Source: Afipia birgiae 34632 (GTDB lineage Bacteria > Pseudomonadota > Alphaproteobacteria > Rhizobiales > Xanthobacteraceae). From it: 64,000 bases of DNA. The translations under genes and the position numbers were made by a program. Numbering within the stretch: the stretch's first letter is position 1; each line of letters begins with the position of its first letter. The notes below the pieces were generated by a model that was not told the DNA's origin, ran no database searches, and was given only the letters and a program-made list of their open reading frames with translations. The stretch spans positions 329,337-393,336 of the forward strand of contig NZ_HG326652.1 in NCBI RefSeq assembly GCF_000308295.2, given 5' to 3'. Of the stretch, positions 48,865-57,568 are shown piece after piece.

Positions 48865-49647
48865 TCACGTATTCAGCAGTTTCAATGCCTCGTCGTGCAG
48901 TCGCTTGTCGGCGGCGGCGACGATGCGGCCGCCGGACTGCGCGGGCTTGCCGTCCCAGGTGGTGATGATACCGCCGGCGCCGGTGACGATCGGGATCAAG
49001 GCGGCGACGTCGTAGGGCTTTAACTCGGTCTCGATGATGAGATCGAGGTGACCTGACGCGAGCATGCAATAAGCGTAGCAATCGCCGCCGTAGCGCGACA
49101 GCCGCACGCCGGCTTCGACGCGCTCGAACTGGGCGCGGTCCGGCGCATTCATCAAACGGGGGCTGGTGGTGAACAGCGTGGCCTCCGCCAGCGTCGCGCA
49201 ACGCCGCACGGACAGTTTGCGCTTGCCGGAAGGTCCTTCATAGCGAGCGGAGCCGCCGTCGCCACTGAAGCGCTCGCCGATGTAGGGCTGATGCATCATG
49301 CCGAACACCGGTGCGCCGTTATGCATCAGAGCAATCAGCGTGCCCCAGATCGGCAGGCCGGCGATAAAGGATTTGGTACCGTCGATCGGGTCGAGCACCC
49401 AGACATACTCCGCATCGGGACGCTCGGACCCGAATTCCTCGCCGACGATGCCGTGCAGCGGGAAGCTGTCCTTGATCATCCGGCGCATCACGGCTTCGGC
49501 GGCTCGATCGGCCTCGGTGACCGGATCGAGGTCGCGACCCACGTTCTTGTTCTCGACGCTCAGCGAGGTGCGAAAGAAGGGAAGGATGGTGTCGCCTGAG
49601 GCGGTCGCCAGTCGTCCGATAAAAGCGGTGAAGTCGATAACCGTCAC
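48865..49647 (-). CDS. Histidinol-phosphatase / inositol monophosphatase family (HisN-like)
   Basis: A 260-residue metal-dependent phosphatase. Metal motifs are VTEADRAAE near residue 43, GEEFG near residue 69, VLDPIDGTKSF near residue 83 and YDVAALIPIVTGAGG near residue 213. The sequence fits HisN (histidinol-phosphatase of the IMPase type) better than SuhB; SuhB/IMPase activity is possible. A small RNA of the suhB/MmgR type lies 390 bases upstream. hisGZ are elsewhere in the window at 25-27 kb. Confidence 0.85.
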   Translation of the reverse strand: MTVIDFTAFIGRLATASGDTILPFFRTSLSVENKNVGRDLDPVTEADRAAEAVMRRMIKDSFPLHGIVGEEFGSERPDAEYVWVLDPIDGTKSFIAGLPIWGTLIALMHNGAPVFGMMHQPYIGERFSGDGGSARYEGPSGKRKLSVRRCATLAEATLFTTSPRLMNAPDRAQFERVEAGVRLSRYGGDCYAYCMLASGHLDLIIETELKPYDVAALIPIVTGAGGIITTWDGKPAQSGGRIVAAADKRLHDEALKLLNT

Positions 49648-50205
49648 TGGGATTCCTTTGAAGCGACTACGAGTGGGGTGGACTGTAAATGCGAACCGGT
49701 CACGGCCCTAATAAGAGGCCGGACGATGGCGGCAAGCATCGTAAATTTGACCGCCCTACTACTAATCCAAATATTCATTCCTTACTTCGTGATTCCAAAG
49801 CGAAGGTCGAAATGAAAGCCTCTCAGGCTAAGTATGATAACAAAGATTCATTTCATGGGTGCAATTTCGGGTTTTTTTGACAGTTTTGGGTTGGCTTATT
49901 TTCATCTAACATATTGCAGTTATTGATATATTGTCGTTTCCGTCGCAATTTTGATCGCAAGTCTGTTATGCGTTCAGAGCATGACTAAATCTTTAAAAAT
50001 ACTTGCCCTGAGTGCGCTGCGGCTGCATATTGTTGCGGTGCGATAACGCCTTGCGTTATTGCTGCCCTCCTTGGGCGTTTCCTCCCTAGACTTGGGCCAC
50101 TTGCTTTCGCGAGTGGCCCTTTTTTCTGCCCGGCGATAGGGACGCAAATGCCGGCTTTGATTCGCACGGGAAAAACTCGCGCACTCAAAGAGGCGCAGGG
50201 GCGGC
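49648..50205. other. AT-rich intergenic region carrying the sRNA
   Basis: About 560 bases of clearly lower GC than the flanks, with the candidate sRNA at 50040-50126. A TTGACA at 49877 could be a -35 box, but no good -10 can be placed. A 63-codon open frame at 49689-49880 has no homology I recognise and is not supported. Confidence 0.55.
50040..50126 (+). ncRNA. mmgR: suhB/MmgR-type small RNA with C-rich single-stranded region
   Basis: Three parts are visible. First a stem ATAACGC-CTT-GCGTTAT (50043-50059). Then an unpaired C-rich stretch containing GCCCTCCTTGGGCG (50064-50077) and TTTCCTCCCTAGAC (50078-50091), with two CCUCC motifs that could pair with ribosome-binding sites. Last an intrinsic terminator (50094-50125): GGGCCACTTGC / GCGAGTGGCCC followed by a T tract. 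From memory this matches the alphaproteobacterial suhB RNA (Rfam suhB, alpha-r8, MmgR of Sinorhizobium), often found near suhB-type phosphatase genes, as here. The 5' end is approximate. Confidence 0.75.
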
Positions 50206-51093
50206 CTATTCGGCCGCGGCCTGGAATGGTCCGAGACTGTCGAGCGGAATCGCGGCCAGTGCCTCGGCAAGGATGATGAAATCATCAGCCACCTTGCGGA
50301 ACTGCGGGCTCCTCTCCCGCCGCCGCTCGTCCATATAGATCGCGCGGTTGAGTTCGAGCTGAACCGTATGCAGGCCACTGGCCGGGTTGCCGTAGTGTTC
50401 GGTGATGAAGCCGCCTGCGTAAGGTTTGTTGCGGCCGACCGAATAACCCTGCGCCGTGAGCGTTTCCTCAACGACGTCAGGCAACAGGCTTGCGCAACTC
50501 GTGCCGTAGCGGTCACCGATCACAACGTCGGGACGCTTGGGCTCGTCACGCGATACGCCGACCGACGGCATCGAGTGGCAGTCGACCAGAATCACAGCGC
50601 CGAACGCCTGATGCGCCTTGTTGATGAGGCGGCGCAGCGCGCGGTGATAAGGCTTGTAGAGCGCCTCGATCCGGTTCAGTGCATCCTCCACATCGAGGCG
50701 CTGGAAATAGATTTCCTGACCGTCGCCGACGACGCGCGGAATCGTCCCTAGGCCGCCCGCGACCCGCATCGAGCGGGTATTTGCGAAGCTCGGCAGCCGG
50801 CCCGCAAACATGCGCGGATCGAGTTCATAGGGCTCGCGATTGACGTCCACATAGGACCGCGGAAAATTCACCCGCACCATCGGAAATCCGCGGCCGGTGA
50901 GATCCGCGATGATTTCGTCCATAAACGAATCTTCCGAGCGCCGCAGCGCAGCCTCATCGATGCGGGAGGCGGCGAGAAACTCGCGCGGATAGACCGATCC
51001 GGAATGCGGGGAATTGAAGATGATCGGCGCGCGCCAGACCGGCGGCTCGATAATTTCGAACGGAGGCGACAACTCGTCCTCAAACTGGGTCAT
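50206..51093 (-). CDS. N-formylglutamate amidohydrolase-like protein
   Basis: A 295-residue protein of the FGase (HutG-type) family, zinc hydrolases that release glutamate from N-formylglutamate or related N-acyl amino acids. Motifs: FNSPHSGSVYP near residue 28, FPRSYVDVNREPYELDP near residue 77, VILVDCHSMPS near residue 166 and the C-terminal QLELNRAIYMDE. An ATG at 51093 has AGAGG five bases upstream. No histidine-utilisation genes are nearby, so the role is uncertain. It is divergent from cpdR. Confidence 0.85.
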   Translation of the reverse strand: MTQFEDELSPPFEIIEPPVWRAPIIFNSPHSGSVYPREFLAASRIDEAALRRSEDSFMDEIIADLTGRGFPMVRVNFPRSYVDVNREPYELDPRMFAGRLPSFANTRSMRVAGGLGTIPRVVGDGQEIYFQRLDVEDALNRIEALYKPYHRALRRLINKAHQAFGAVILVDCHSMPSVGVSRDEPKRPDVVIGDRYGTSCASLLPDVVEETLTAQGYSVGRNKPYAGGFITEHYGNPASGLHTVQLELNRAIYMDERRRERSPQFRKVADDFIILAEALAAIPLDSLGPFQAAAE

Positions 51094-51344
51094 TGCCACC
51101 TCTCTTCTTCGCCATTCGCACCCGCGGCGCTATTTTTGCCGATGCTGAAATGCCTGACCGGACAACACATTTTCGCCGGAAAAGCGGGTGTTTTGTGCAA
51201 CATCATTGTCCGCAAACCTAACCGATCTGCCAATAGGAACTTCGCCTTCACCCGAAATTTACTACCGTGCAGGCAAATAGAGGGCAGGGGACTTTCTCCA
51301 TTCACAGGATTCGACGACCAGTGATCCGGTTCTGAAGGATCGCT

Positions 51345-51722
51345 ATGGGACACCAAGCCATGCAGCACAAAATTCTCCTTGCCGAAGACGACAACGACAT
51401 GCGCCGCTTTCTGGTCAAGGCGCTGGAGAATGCCGGCTTTCAGGTCTCGTCCTACGATAACGGGCTGTCAGCCTATCAGAGGCTGCGCGAAGAACCTTTT
51501 GAAATGCTTCTAACCGACATCGTGATGCCGGAAATGGACGGCATCGAATTGGCACGCCGCGCCTCCGAGCTGGATCCCGATATCAAGATCATGTTCATCA
51601 CCGGCTTTGCGGCGGTGGCGCTGAATTCCGACTCCGAGGCGCCGAAAAACGCCAAGGTGCTGTCCAAGCCCGTGCATTTGCGCGAATTGGTCAGCGAAGT
51701 GAACAAGATGCTGGCGGCCTGA
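51345..51722 (+). CDS. cpdR: Response regulator CpdR
   Basis: Single-domain receiver of 125 residues (120 if the ATG at 51360 is used). The phosphorylation site is Asp in LLTDIVMPEMDG and the conserved Lys is in VLSKPVHLRE. The closing NKMLAA and the ITGFAAVALNSDS region match CpdR, which in Caulobacter and rhizobia controls ClpXP proteolysis of cell-cycle proteins when unphosphorylated. AAGGA lies five bases before 51345, which favours that start. No kinase gene is adjacent, as usual. Confidence 0.9.
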   Translation: MGHQAMQHKILLAEDDNDMRRFLVKALENAGFQVSSYDNGLSAYQRLREEPFEMLLTDIVMPEMDGIELARRASELDPDIKIMFITGFAAVALNSDSEAPKNAKVLSKPVHLRELVSEVNKMLAA

Positions 51723-51829
51723 TTCGGCGGCCGGCTTGGGGTAAATTTGCCCCGAAAACACGGTTTCCTGTCCTTGCCTGCGGCAGTCCAAGCCGATATA
51801 GGGACGCATCCCGGCACAAGTGGTCTTAA

Positions 51830-51904
51830 GGGCGCGTAGCTCAGCGGGAGAGCACCTCGTTGACATCGAGGGGGTCACAGGTTCGATCCCTGTCGCGCCC
51901 ACCA
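51830..51904 (+). tRNA. tRNA-Val, anticodon GAC
   Basis: Cloverleaf is complete: acceptor GGGCGCG pairs with CGCGCCC, D-arm GCTC-AGCGGGA-GAGC, anticodon stem CCTCG/CGAGG around TTGACAT (anticodon GAC), and T-arm ACAGG-TTCGATC-CCTGT. The CCA end is encoded in the DNA (51902-51904). Confidence 0.97.
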
Positions 51905-52171
51905 TCTTTCCCGATGCCGATTGTCGCATCCGAGAGACGCTTCCTATCCACTCCTCCCATCCATTATAAGCCTTGGCAGGCCCTGCAATGCCTGCCGTCT
52001 CGCTGTGGAACCCTGACCGCCTTGCCCGACGTGGCTGAAGTTAAAGGCCAGCAGCGGCTGATAGGCCGTCTTGTACGAAAGCGACTTCGGAAACGAATAA
52101 GGCCCGGCATCTGCCGGGCTATTTGTTCCGCAGTATACTTTACTGCGGAGAGCCACCGATCGCGCGGCGGA
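51905..52171. other. Spacer after the tRNA with two hairpins
   Basis: No integrase or attachment-site duplication of the tRNA end is seen. Two adjacent hairpins are present: GCCCGGCA / TGCCGGGC at 52102-52119 and TCCGCAGTA / TACTGCGGA at 52127-52149. The first is followed by ATTTG rather than a T tract. They may end tRNA or PHA-gene transcription, or form an unknown structure. Confidence 0.5.
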
Positions 52172-52498
52172 TCAGACGTCCGTGGTCTTCGACTTCTCCA
52201 GCATGCGCGTGGCGCGAGAACGGATCGTCGCCTGAACGCCGTGAGCGAGTGCGGCCAGCAGCCAGGGCAGCATGACCTCGAGCTTGACGTGGTCCTCTGC
52301 GACGTCGATCGTTCCGCTCACATGCTGTTTCAGTGCGGTCAGCTGAAACGCCAGGCGATCGCCGCTCCAGATCTCCTCATTCACCTGGAGAATCTTTGCG
52401 TATTCCGAGCGAACGCTGCCGAGCCCGGCCTTGAGGCGGCGGGCCGCTTCCTCCTTGCCGAGCTTGTGGGGAATGGAGACGATGAACGGTTGAGCCAA
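52172..52498 (-). CDS. Polyhydroxyalkanoic acid system protein (PHA granule family)
   Basis: A 108-residue protein of the PHA_gran_rgn family, small proteins found with polyhydroxyalkanoate granule genes. Features: QPFIVSIPHKLGKEEAARRLKAGL at the start and SGTIDVAEDHVKLEVMLPWLLAALAHGV in the middle. No phaC or phasin gene is adjacent. Function in granule assembly is inferred from the family name only. Confidence 0.8.
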   Translation of the reverse strand: MAQPFIVSIPHKLGKEEAARRLKAGLGSVRSEYAKILQVNEEIWSGDRLAFQLTALKQHVSGTIDVAEDHVKLEVMLPWLLAALAHGVQATIRSRATRMLEKSKTTDV

Positions 52499-52657
52499 TG
52501 TCGCTGCCTCGGAACAATGCGATCCATATTCAGGAGCCGACTATAGCAATTCGGCGCGGAGACGGCGGCGAATATCCGCCTCGCGACATTTTAATGTTCA
52601 TTAACGCTGAGGCGTACCGCCGCGTGCGGGTCGGGCTCGCTCGTGGTAATTTTCAGC

Positions 52658-52852
52658 ATGCTCCGTCTTGTGACAGTCGCGTCTGTGCTGTCGAACACCG
52701 GTGTGCGTCCCGCGCCGGTGATCGATACGACCGATGACGCCGCGGCCGGCTATTGGGCTAACCGCCTCAATGTTTCGCCGCAGGATCTCGCCGCCGCGAT
52801 TGAAGAGGTTGGACCGGCGGTCGCAGCCGTGCGCCGGCACCTCGGCAAATAG
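52658..52852 (+). CDS. DUF3606 small protein
   Basis: A 64-residue protein that ends in AAGYWANRLNVSPQDLAAAIEEVGPAVAAVRRHLGK, typical of DUF3606, a small helical family of unknown function in rhizobia. The N-terminus differs from the usual charged start and the ATG at 52658 is only one of several options. Solitary gene. Confidence 0.6.
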   Translation: MLRLVTVASVLSNTGVRPAPVIDTTDDAAAGYWANRLNVSPQDLAAAIEEVGPAVAAVRRHLGK

Positions 52853-52936
52853 CGGGCGCTCATGCGCTATGCAAAAAGCCCGGCGCGGGGCCGGGCCCGT
52901 TTCGCAAATTGATCGGAAGACCAGCTTAGCTCGCCG

Positions 52937-53344
52937 CTAGTCGCACTGCTGATAGCTGGACGACGTACACTTCTGTGCCTTCGCACGCGCCTCCGCAATT
53001 TGCTGCGGGCTGAGCTCGCTGGAGACTGTGGCGAGTTTTTTCTTGGCGTCGGCATTGCCCTGCGTCGCAGCGATGTCATACCACATATACGCTTTTGCGA
53101 TGTCGTCGGATTCCTTGCCTTCACCTTTGTAATACAGGCTTCCCAGCAACACCTGCGCGTCCGTATTGCCTTGCTTCGCAGCGAGCCGGCTCCACTTCTG
53201 CGCTTGCTTGCGGTCTTTGGAGACGCCAAGTCCCATCTTGTGCATCAATGCGATGCGATACTGCGCGACGGCATTTCCCTTTTCAGCAAGCGGGCGAAAC
53301 AGTTTCGCTGCAAGATGCAATGCAAACATTCTCAATCCGCGCAC
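52937..53344 (-). CDS. Sel1-repeat protein, possibly N-terminally truncated
   Basis: A 135-residue protein made mostly of Sel1-type (TPR-like) repeats: AVAQYRIALMHKMGLGVSKDRKQAQKWSRLAAKQGN, DAQVLLGSLYYKGEGKESDDIAKAYMWYDIAATQGN. It ends SPQQIAEARAKAQKC. Typical relatives begin with a signal peptide and a DAYNRGDYATA-type lead; both are absent here, and the frame starts with a GTG just before MFALHLAAKLF. Truncation is likely but not proven. Confidence 0.65.
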   Translation of the reverse strand: MRGLRMFALHLAAKLFRPLAEKGNAVAQYRIALMHKMGLGVSKDRKQAQKWSRLAAKQGNTDAQVLLGSLYYKGEGKESDDIAKAYMWYDIAATQGNADAKKKLATVSSELSPQQIAEARAKAQKCTSSSYQQCD

Positions 53345-53392
53345 GCGCTTAGGGCACGCGTTGATACGCGCGCCCTTTCGCTATTCATTTGT

Positions 53393-53776
53393 TCAGGATT
53401 GGTAGTAGTCGCGCAATGATCTGCGCCGGCGCGGCTGCCGGTTGAGCATCAAGGCAAGTGCGAAACCAACCGCACCCGCGACGAGCAGCGCGCCGAGCGG
53501 CTGTTCGCGAACGGTGGATGCCACTGCCTTGGTGCCGTCGCGATAGATGTCGCTACCGGTATCAAGCGCGTCCTTGGCGTAGTCGCTTGCCGCGTCGCCA
53601 ATGTCGCGCGCGGCATCTTTTGCCTGACCGTAGAGATTTTGTACGGTTCCCGCGGCTTCGCGCGCGCGCCCCGATGCTTCGGCTGACGCGTCGCCCGCTG
53701 CACGGCCAATTACACCTTCGACTTTGCCTGCGGCGTCCTTCGCGGCGCCTGTGATCCGATCCTTGTCCATCGTCAT
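53393..53776 (-). CDS. CsbD-like / DUF883-like stress protein with C-terminal membrane anchor
   Basis: A 127-residue protein. The N-terminus DKDRITGAAKDAAGKVEGVIGRAAGD is CsbD-like, a family induced by general stress. A middle of Ala/Asp/Lys-rich amphipathic helix follows (residues 30-85). The C-terminus has one hydrophobic segment, LGALLVAGAVGFALALML, and a basic RRRRS tail, like ElaB/YqjD ribosome-associated proteins. A GGAG lies five bases before the ATG at 53776. Confidence 0.75.
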   Translation of the reverse strand: MTMDKDRITGAAKDAAGKVEGVIGRAAGDASAEASGRAREAAGTVQNLYGQAKDAARDIGDAASDYAKDALDTGSDIYRDGTKAVASTVREQPLGALLVAGAVGFALALMLNRQPRRRRSLRDYYQS

Positions 53777-53857
53777 GTTCTCCGGGGGCTGATGGACCGA
53801 CAACGGCCTGGCCTGCCATGGGTTCCGTCACAAGGTGTCGTAATCTCGGAACAATAG

Positions 53858-53886
53858 AAAAGGGCCCGCTCAGTGAGCGGGCCTTT
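53858..53886 (-). terminator. Intrinsic terminator after the alpha/beta hydrolase
   Basis: On the minus strand GGCCCGCT pairs with AGCGGGCC around a five-base loop, followed by CTTTTCT. It lies about 25 bases after the stop of the hydrolase gene at 53914. Confidence 0.8.
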
Positions 53887-53913
53887 CGCGTCTCGTCTGT
53901 CACTTGTTGTCTG

Positions 53914-54738
53914 TCAGCTTTTGATGAACGCCAGCAGGTCCGCGTTGATCGTCTCAGCCTCCGTCGTGGGCATGCCGTGCGGAAAACCCTTGTAGGTTTT
54001 CAGGGTGCTGTTCTTCAGCAGCTTGGCCGACAGCGGTCCTGAATCGGCGTACGGCACGATCTGGTCGTCATCGCCGTGCATTACCAGCACCGGCACCGTG
54101 ATCTTCTTCAGGTCTTCGGTGAAGTCCGTCTGTGAGAAGGCGACAATGCCGTCATAGTGGGCCTTGGCGCCACCCATCATGCCCTGACGCCACCAGTTCT
54201 GGATGATGCCTTCCGATGGCTTCGCGCCCGGCCGGTTGTAACCATAGAACGGTCCCTCCGGCAGATCACGATAGAACTTGGCGCGGCTTGCAGCGAGTTG
54301 CGCCTGCAATCCGTCGAAGACTTCCTTCGGTAAACCGCCCGGATTGCTTGCGGTTTTCACCATGATTGGCGGCACGGCGCTGACGATTGCTGCCTTTGCC
54401 ACCCGGCTTTCACCATGGCGCGCGATATAATGCACGACCTCGCCGCCGCCGGTGGAATGGCCCACATGCACGGCGTCTTTCAGATCGAGATGCGCCGTCA
54501 GTGCAGCGAGATCGTCTGAGTAGTGATCCATGTCGTGGCCGTCGGCGGTCTGGGTCGAGCGGCCGTGACCGCGGCGGTCATGGGCAATCACCCGGAAGCC
54601 CTTGCTCAGGAAGAAGAGCATCTGTGTGTCCCAATCGTCTGCCGAGAGCGGCCAGCCATGGCTGAAAACGATGGGCTGTCCCGAGCCCCAGTCCTTGTAA
54701 AAGATTTCAGTGCCGTCTTTGACTTTAATCGTGGGCAT
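53914..54738 (-). CDS. Alpha/beta hydrolase, cofactor-free haloperoxidase-like
   Basis: A 274-residue alpha/beta hydrolase of the non-haem chloroperoxidase/esterase type. Visible are [35 protein letters not shown], the nucleophile elbow [13 protein letters not shown] with catalytic Ser near residue 97, the acid in [12 protein letters not shown] and His in FPHGMPTT. Relatives act as esterases or perhydrolases; the physiological substrate is unknown. The ATG at 54738 is eight bases after a GAGGGA. Confidence 0.85.
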   Translation of the reverse strand: MPTIKVKDGTEIFYKDWGSGQPIVFSHGWPLSADDWDTQMLFFLSKGFRVIAHDRRGHGRSTQTADGHDMDHYSDDLAALTAHLDLKDAVHVGHSTGGGEVVHYIARHGESRVAKAAIVSAVPPIMVKTASNPGGLPKEVFDGLQAQLAASRAKFYRDLPEGPFYGYNRPGAKPSEGIIQNWWRQGMMGGAKAHYDGIVAFSQTDFTEDLKKITVPVLVMHGDDDQIVPYADSGPLSAKLLKNSTLKTYKGFPHGMPTTEAETINADLLAFIKS

Positions 54739-55046
54739 TGTGCTTGTTCCCTCTCGCCTCAAAGAAACAGATTACCCCGGCGAAGAGGAGCCTAGCCTTT
54801 CCCGATGGCAATTGCGCGACCGTCATTGGTCGTAGTTGCTTCGCACGAAGGGCAATATCGATTAAGGCCAACTCGCTCTCCGATTGGCGCGCGGCGAAGG
54901 CCGCGGCATAGCCAATGCCGCGCGAGTGTACGCAGTGGCCCCCGGGCAAGATTGAACAGATGCATCGCGTCTATCACTATCGCCTCACAATCCCTTGCGG
55001 GGTCAACGAAAGCGGCGGCGCTGTTGCCAGCGCCGCCGAATGTCGA

Positions 55047-55646
55047 TCAGCCGTGGAGCTTCTTCGCAGTTTCCGCGATGGTGCGGCCCTGATAGCGCGC
55101 GCCATCGAGTTCGTTCTGGCTTGGCTGGCGGCGGCCGTCGCCGTCGGTGATGGTAGTCGCGCCATAGGGCGAGCCGCCGGTCACTTCCTTGACGCCCATC
55201 TGGCCGGCGAAGCCGTAGTTGAGGCCGACCACAACCATGCCGAAGTGCAGCAGGTTGGTGATGATCGAGAACAGCGTGGTCTCCTGGCCGCCGTGCTGCG
55301 TAGCGCTTGATGAGAATGCGCCGCCGACCTTGCCATGCAATGCGCCCTTCATCCACAGGCCACCGGCCTGATCGAGGAAGTTGGCCATCTGCGACGAGAC
55401 GCGGCCGAAGCGGGTGCCGGTGCCAACGATGATTGCGTCGTAGTTCGTCAGATCCTCGATCTTGGCAACCGGAGCAGCCTGATCGACCTTGTAGTACGAC
55501 GCCTTCGCGACGTCGGGTGGAACGAGTTCGGGCACGCGCTTGATGTCGACGGTTGCGCCGGCCTCGCGGGCGCCCTCGGCGACAGCATTCGCCATCGCTT
55601 CGATGTGTCCGTAGGCGGAATAGTAAAGTACGAGAACCTTGGCCAT
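55047..55646 (-). CDS. wrbA: NAD(P)H:quinone oxidoreductase WrbA
   Basis: A 199-residue flavodoxin-like enzyme that reduces quinones by two electrons. The FMN loop is [17 protein letters not shown] near residue 4. Further FMN-site features are [19 protein letters not shown] and [11 protein letters not shown]. It is followed on the same strand by the hydrolase gene, but a 300-base gap separates them. Pirin is the next upstream gene (60 bases), and a LysR gene is divergent from pirin, so pirin-wrbA may be one redox-stress unit. Confidence 0.95.
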   Translation of the reverse strand: MAKVLVLYYSAYGHIEAMANAVAEGAREAGATVDIKRVPELVPPDVAKASYYKVDQAAPVAKIEDLTNYDAIIVGTGTRFGRVSSQMANFLDQAGGLWMKGALHGKVGGAFSSSATQHGGQETTLFSIITNLLHFGMVVVGLNYGFAGQMGVKEVTGGSPYGATTITDGDGRRQPSQNELDGARYQGRTIAETAKKLHG

Positions 55647-55705
55647 GACGGCCTCCTTCAGTTTTTCAGAGTTGAATGGGGAAAGTTTGGAGGAATGGAT
55701 GCGGC

Positions 55706-56404
55706 TTACGCCGCATCCACCAGCACGAGTTCGGTGTCTTCCAGCGCGGTGATCTTCACCGACGCCTCTTTCTGGACGGCGACGCCGTCGCGGGTGTTGG
55801 CGCGCACGCCGTTCACCTCGACGCTGCCGCTGGCCGGCACGAGATAGCCGTAGCGCTTCTCGCCGAGGGCATATTCAGCGGTCTCGCCGGCCTTCAGCGT
55901 GGTGGCCAGCACGCGTGCATCGGCGCGGATCGGCAGCGCATCGTTGTCGGCCTTGAAGCCGCTGGCGATGGTGACGAATTTGCCGGAGCGGTCGGCCTTG
56001 GGGAACGGCTTCGCGCCCCAGCACGGCTGTCCACCTTCCTGCGTCGGCACGATCCAGATCTGGAAGATCTTGGTCGTCACCGGCTCGAGATTGTATTCGG
56101 AGTGGCGAATGCCTGAGCCCGCGCTCATCACCTGTACGTCGCCAGCCTCGGTGCGGCCCTTGTTGCCGAGCGAGTCCTGATGCGTGATCGCGCCTTCGCG
56201 CACGAAGGTGATGATTTCCATGTTGGCATGAGGATGCGCAGGGAAACCGGTGTTCGGCGCGATCTCGTCGTCGTTCCAGACGCGCAGGCTGCCGTGGCTG
56301 ATGTTGTCCGGATCGTAGTGGCTGCCGAACGAGAAGTGATGCTTGGCCTTGAGCCAGCCGTGGTCGGCATTGCCGAGTTTGTTGAAAGGGCGAAGTTCGA
56401 TCAT
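55706..56404 (-). CDS. Pirin family protein
   Basis: A 232-residue bicupin of the pirin family (YhhW/YhaK type), some of which are quercetinases. Metal residues are in [15 protein letters not shown] and [10 protein letters not shown]. It starts [27 protein letters not shown], the normal pirin start, with AGAGGA upstream; frames extending further upstream are not needed. It is divergent from a LysR gene and 60 bases upstream of wrbA on the same strand. Confidence 0.9.
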   Translation of the reverse strand: MIELRPFNKLGNADHGWLKAKHHFSFGSHYDPDNISHGSLRVWNDDEIAPNTGFPAHPHANMEIITFVREGAITHQDSLGNKGRTEAGDVQVMSAGSGIRHSEYNLEPVTTKIFQIWIVPTQEGGQPCWGAKPFPKADRSGKFVTIASGFKADNDALPIRADARVLATTLKAGETAEYALGEKRYGYLVPASGSVEVNGVRANTRDGVAVQKEASVKITALEDTELVLVDAA

Positions 56405-56518
56405 GGGATGTTCCTCTTCTTGCGCAATTTGCGTCGGAGCGTCGCCTTTAGGCCGTTGCTTCGTTCGCGTTGCCATTCGACGGGCTATGGATAAGCGCTC
56501 CCGAATGGTGCATAAATA

Positions 56519-56542
56519 GAAACTATTGAAACTCATTGTTTC
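56519..56542. promoter_or_regulatory. GAAAC/GTTTC operator-like repeat between pirin and lysR
   Basis: GAAAC occurs at 56519 and 56528, and GTTTC at 56538, so the second and third form an inverted repeat with a five-base spacer (56528-56542). The sites are in the divergent promoter region where a LysR protein would bind. Confidence 0.5.
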
Positions 56543-56570
56543 CATTTATCACCCTTGAAGGACGGCCCAC

Positions 56571-57485
56571 ATGTCCAGGCTCCCGGACTTCGAGGCGCTC
56601 GCGATTTTCGCGAAAGTCGTGGAAATGCGGTCGTTTGCAGGGGCTGCGGCCGAGCTGGCGCTGTCGAAAGCGACCGTTTCCAAGGCTGTCAGCCGGCTTG
56701 AGGAACGACTAGGCGCGCGGTTGTTCAACCGCACCTCGCGGCAACTAGCGCTCACCGATGCCGGTCAGAAACTGGCCGAACGCGCGGCGCAACTGCTGAT
56801 GGATGGTGAGGCGCTGGAGAGCGAAGCGCTGGCGCAATCATCCGTGCCGCGCGGACTGGTGCGCTTCGCTGTGCCGATGACCTATGGCGTTCGGGTCATT
56901 GCACCCTTGCTGCCGGAGTTTCTTAGCGCCTATCCCGAAGTTTCCATCGACCTGCATCTGAGCGATGCCATGGTCGATCTGATCGGAGACGGTTTCGATG
57001 CCGGCATCCGCATTGCACGCTTGCCGGATTCGTCGCTGGTTGCGCGCCGGTTGTGCGGCGTGCGGCGCTACACGGTGGCTGCACCGTCTTACCTCAAGAA
57101 GCACGGCCGACCGATACATCCGATGCATCTCGCCGAGCACAAGTGCTTCGGTTACGCGTATCTCTCGACGCCGGGCGTGTGGCACTACGTCAACGCGGCC
57201 GGTGAGCAGGCGACGGTGCGGCCCTCGGGGCAATTGCGTGTCAATAATGGCGAGGCGCCGATGCCCGCGCTGCTGGCCGGGCTCGGCATTGCTGATCTGC
57301 CGGATTTCATTGTCGGCGACGCCGTTGCGGATGGGCGGCTCGAGGTGATCCTCAAGGACTGGAAGCAGCCTGAAGGCGCGGTGCATCTGGTGATGCCGCC
57401 GGGTGGCCCGCGTCCGGCGCGCGTCGAGGTGCTCGCGGATTTTCTCGCCGAAAAGCTCGGCCGCACCAGACGTGCCACGCGATAG
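56571..57485 (+). CDS. LysR-family transcriptional regulator
   Basis: A 304-residue LysR regulator. The N-terminal winged helix reads FEALAIFAKVVEMRSFAGAAAELALSKATVSKAVSRLEERLGARLFNRTSRQLALTDAG. The effector domain starts near residue 92. It is divergent from pirin, with GAAAC/GTTTC repeats between them, and probably regulates pirin-wrbA. The inducer is unknown; quinones or electrophiles are a guess from the target genes. Confidence 0.92.
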   Translation: MSRLPDFEALAIFAKVVEMRSFAGAAAELALSKATVSKAVSRLEERLGARLFNRTSRQLALTDAGQKLAERAAQLLMDGEALESEALAQSSVPRGLVRFAVPMTYGVRVIAPLLPEFLSAYPEVSIDLHLSDAMVDLIGDGFDAGIRIARLPDSSLVARRLCGVRRYTVAAPSYLKKHGRPIHPMHLAEHKCFGYAYLSTPGVWHYVNAAGEQATVRPSGQLRVNNGEAPMPALLAGLGIADLPDFIVGDAVADGRLEVILKDWKQPEGAVHLVMPPGGPRPARVEVLADFLAEKLGRTRRATR

Positions 57486-57568
57486 GACCCGATCACGTTC
57501 CTGTTCCGCGCTGGATCGGCAGCGCAAGTCTGCGTAACATGTGCCCCCATCCTGGAAGGTTTCCCTGA

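Noticed and set aside
49689..49880. 63-codon plus-strand frame in the AT-rich spacer
   Set aside because: No recognisable product and no clear ribosome-binding site; left as non-coding.
51944..52156. 70-codon minus-strand frame beside tRNA-Val
   Set aside because: No family resemblance; it crosses the two hairpins. No integrase gene or repeated tRNA end suggests an integrated element.
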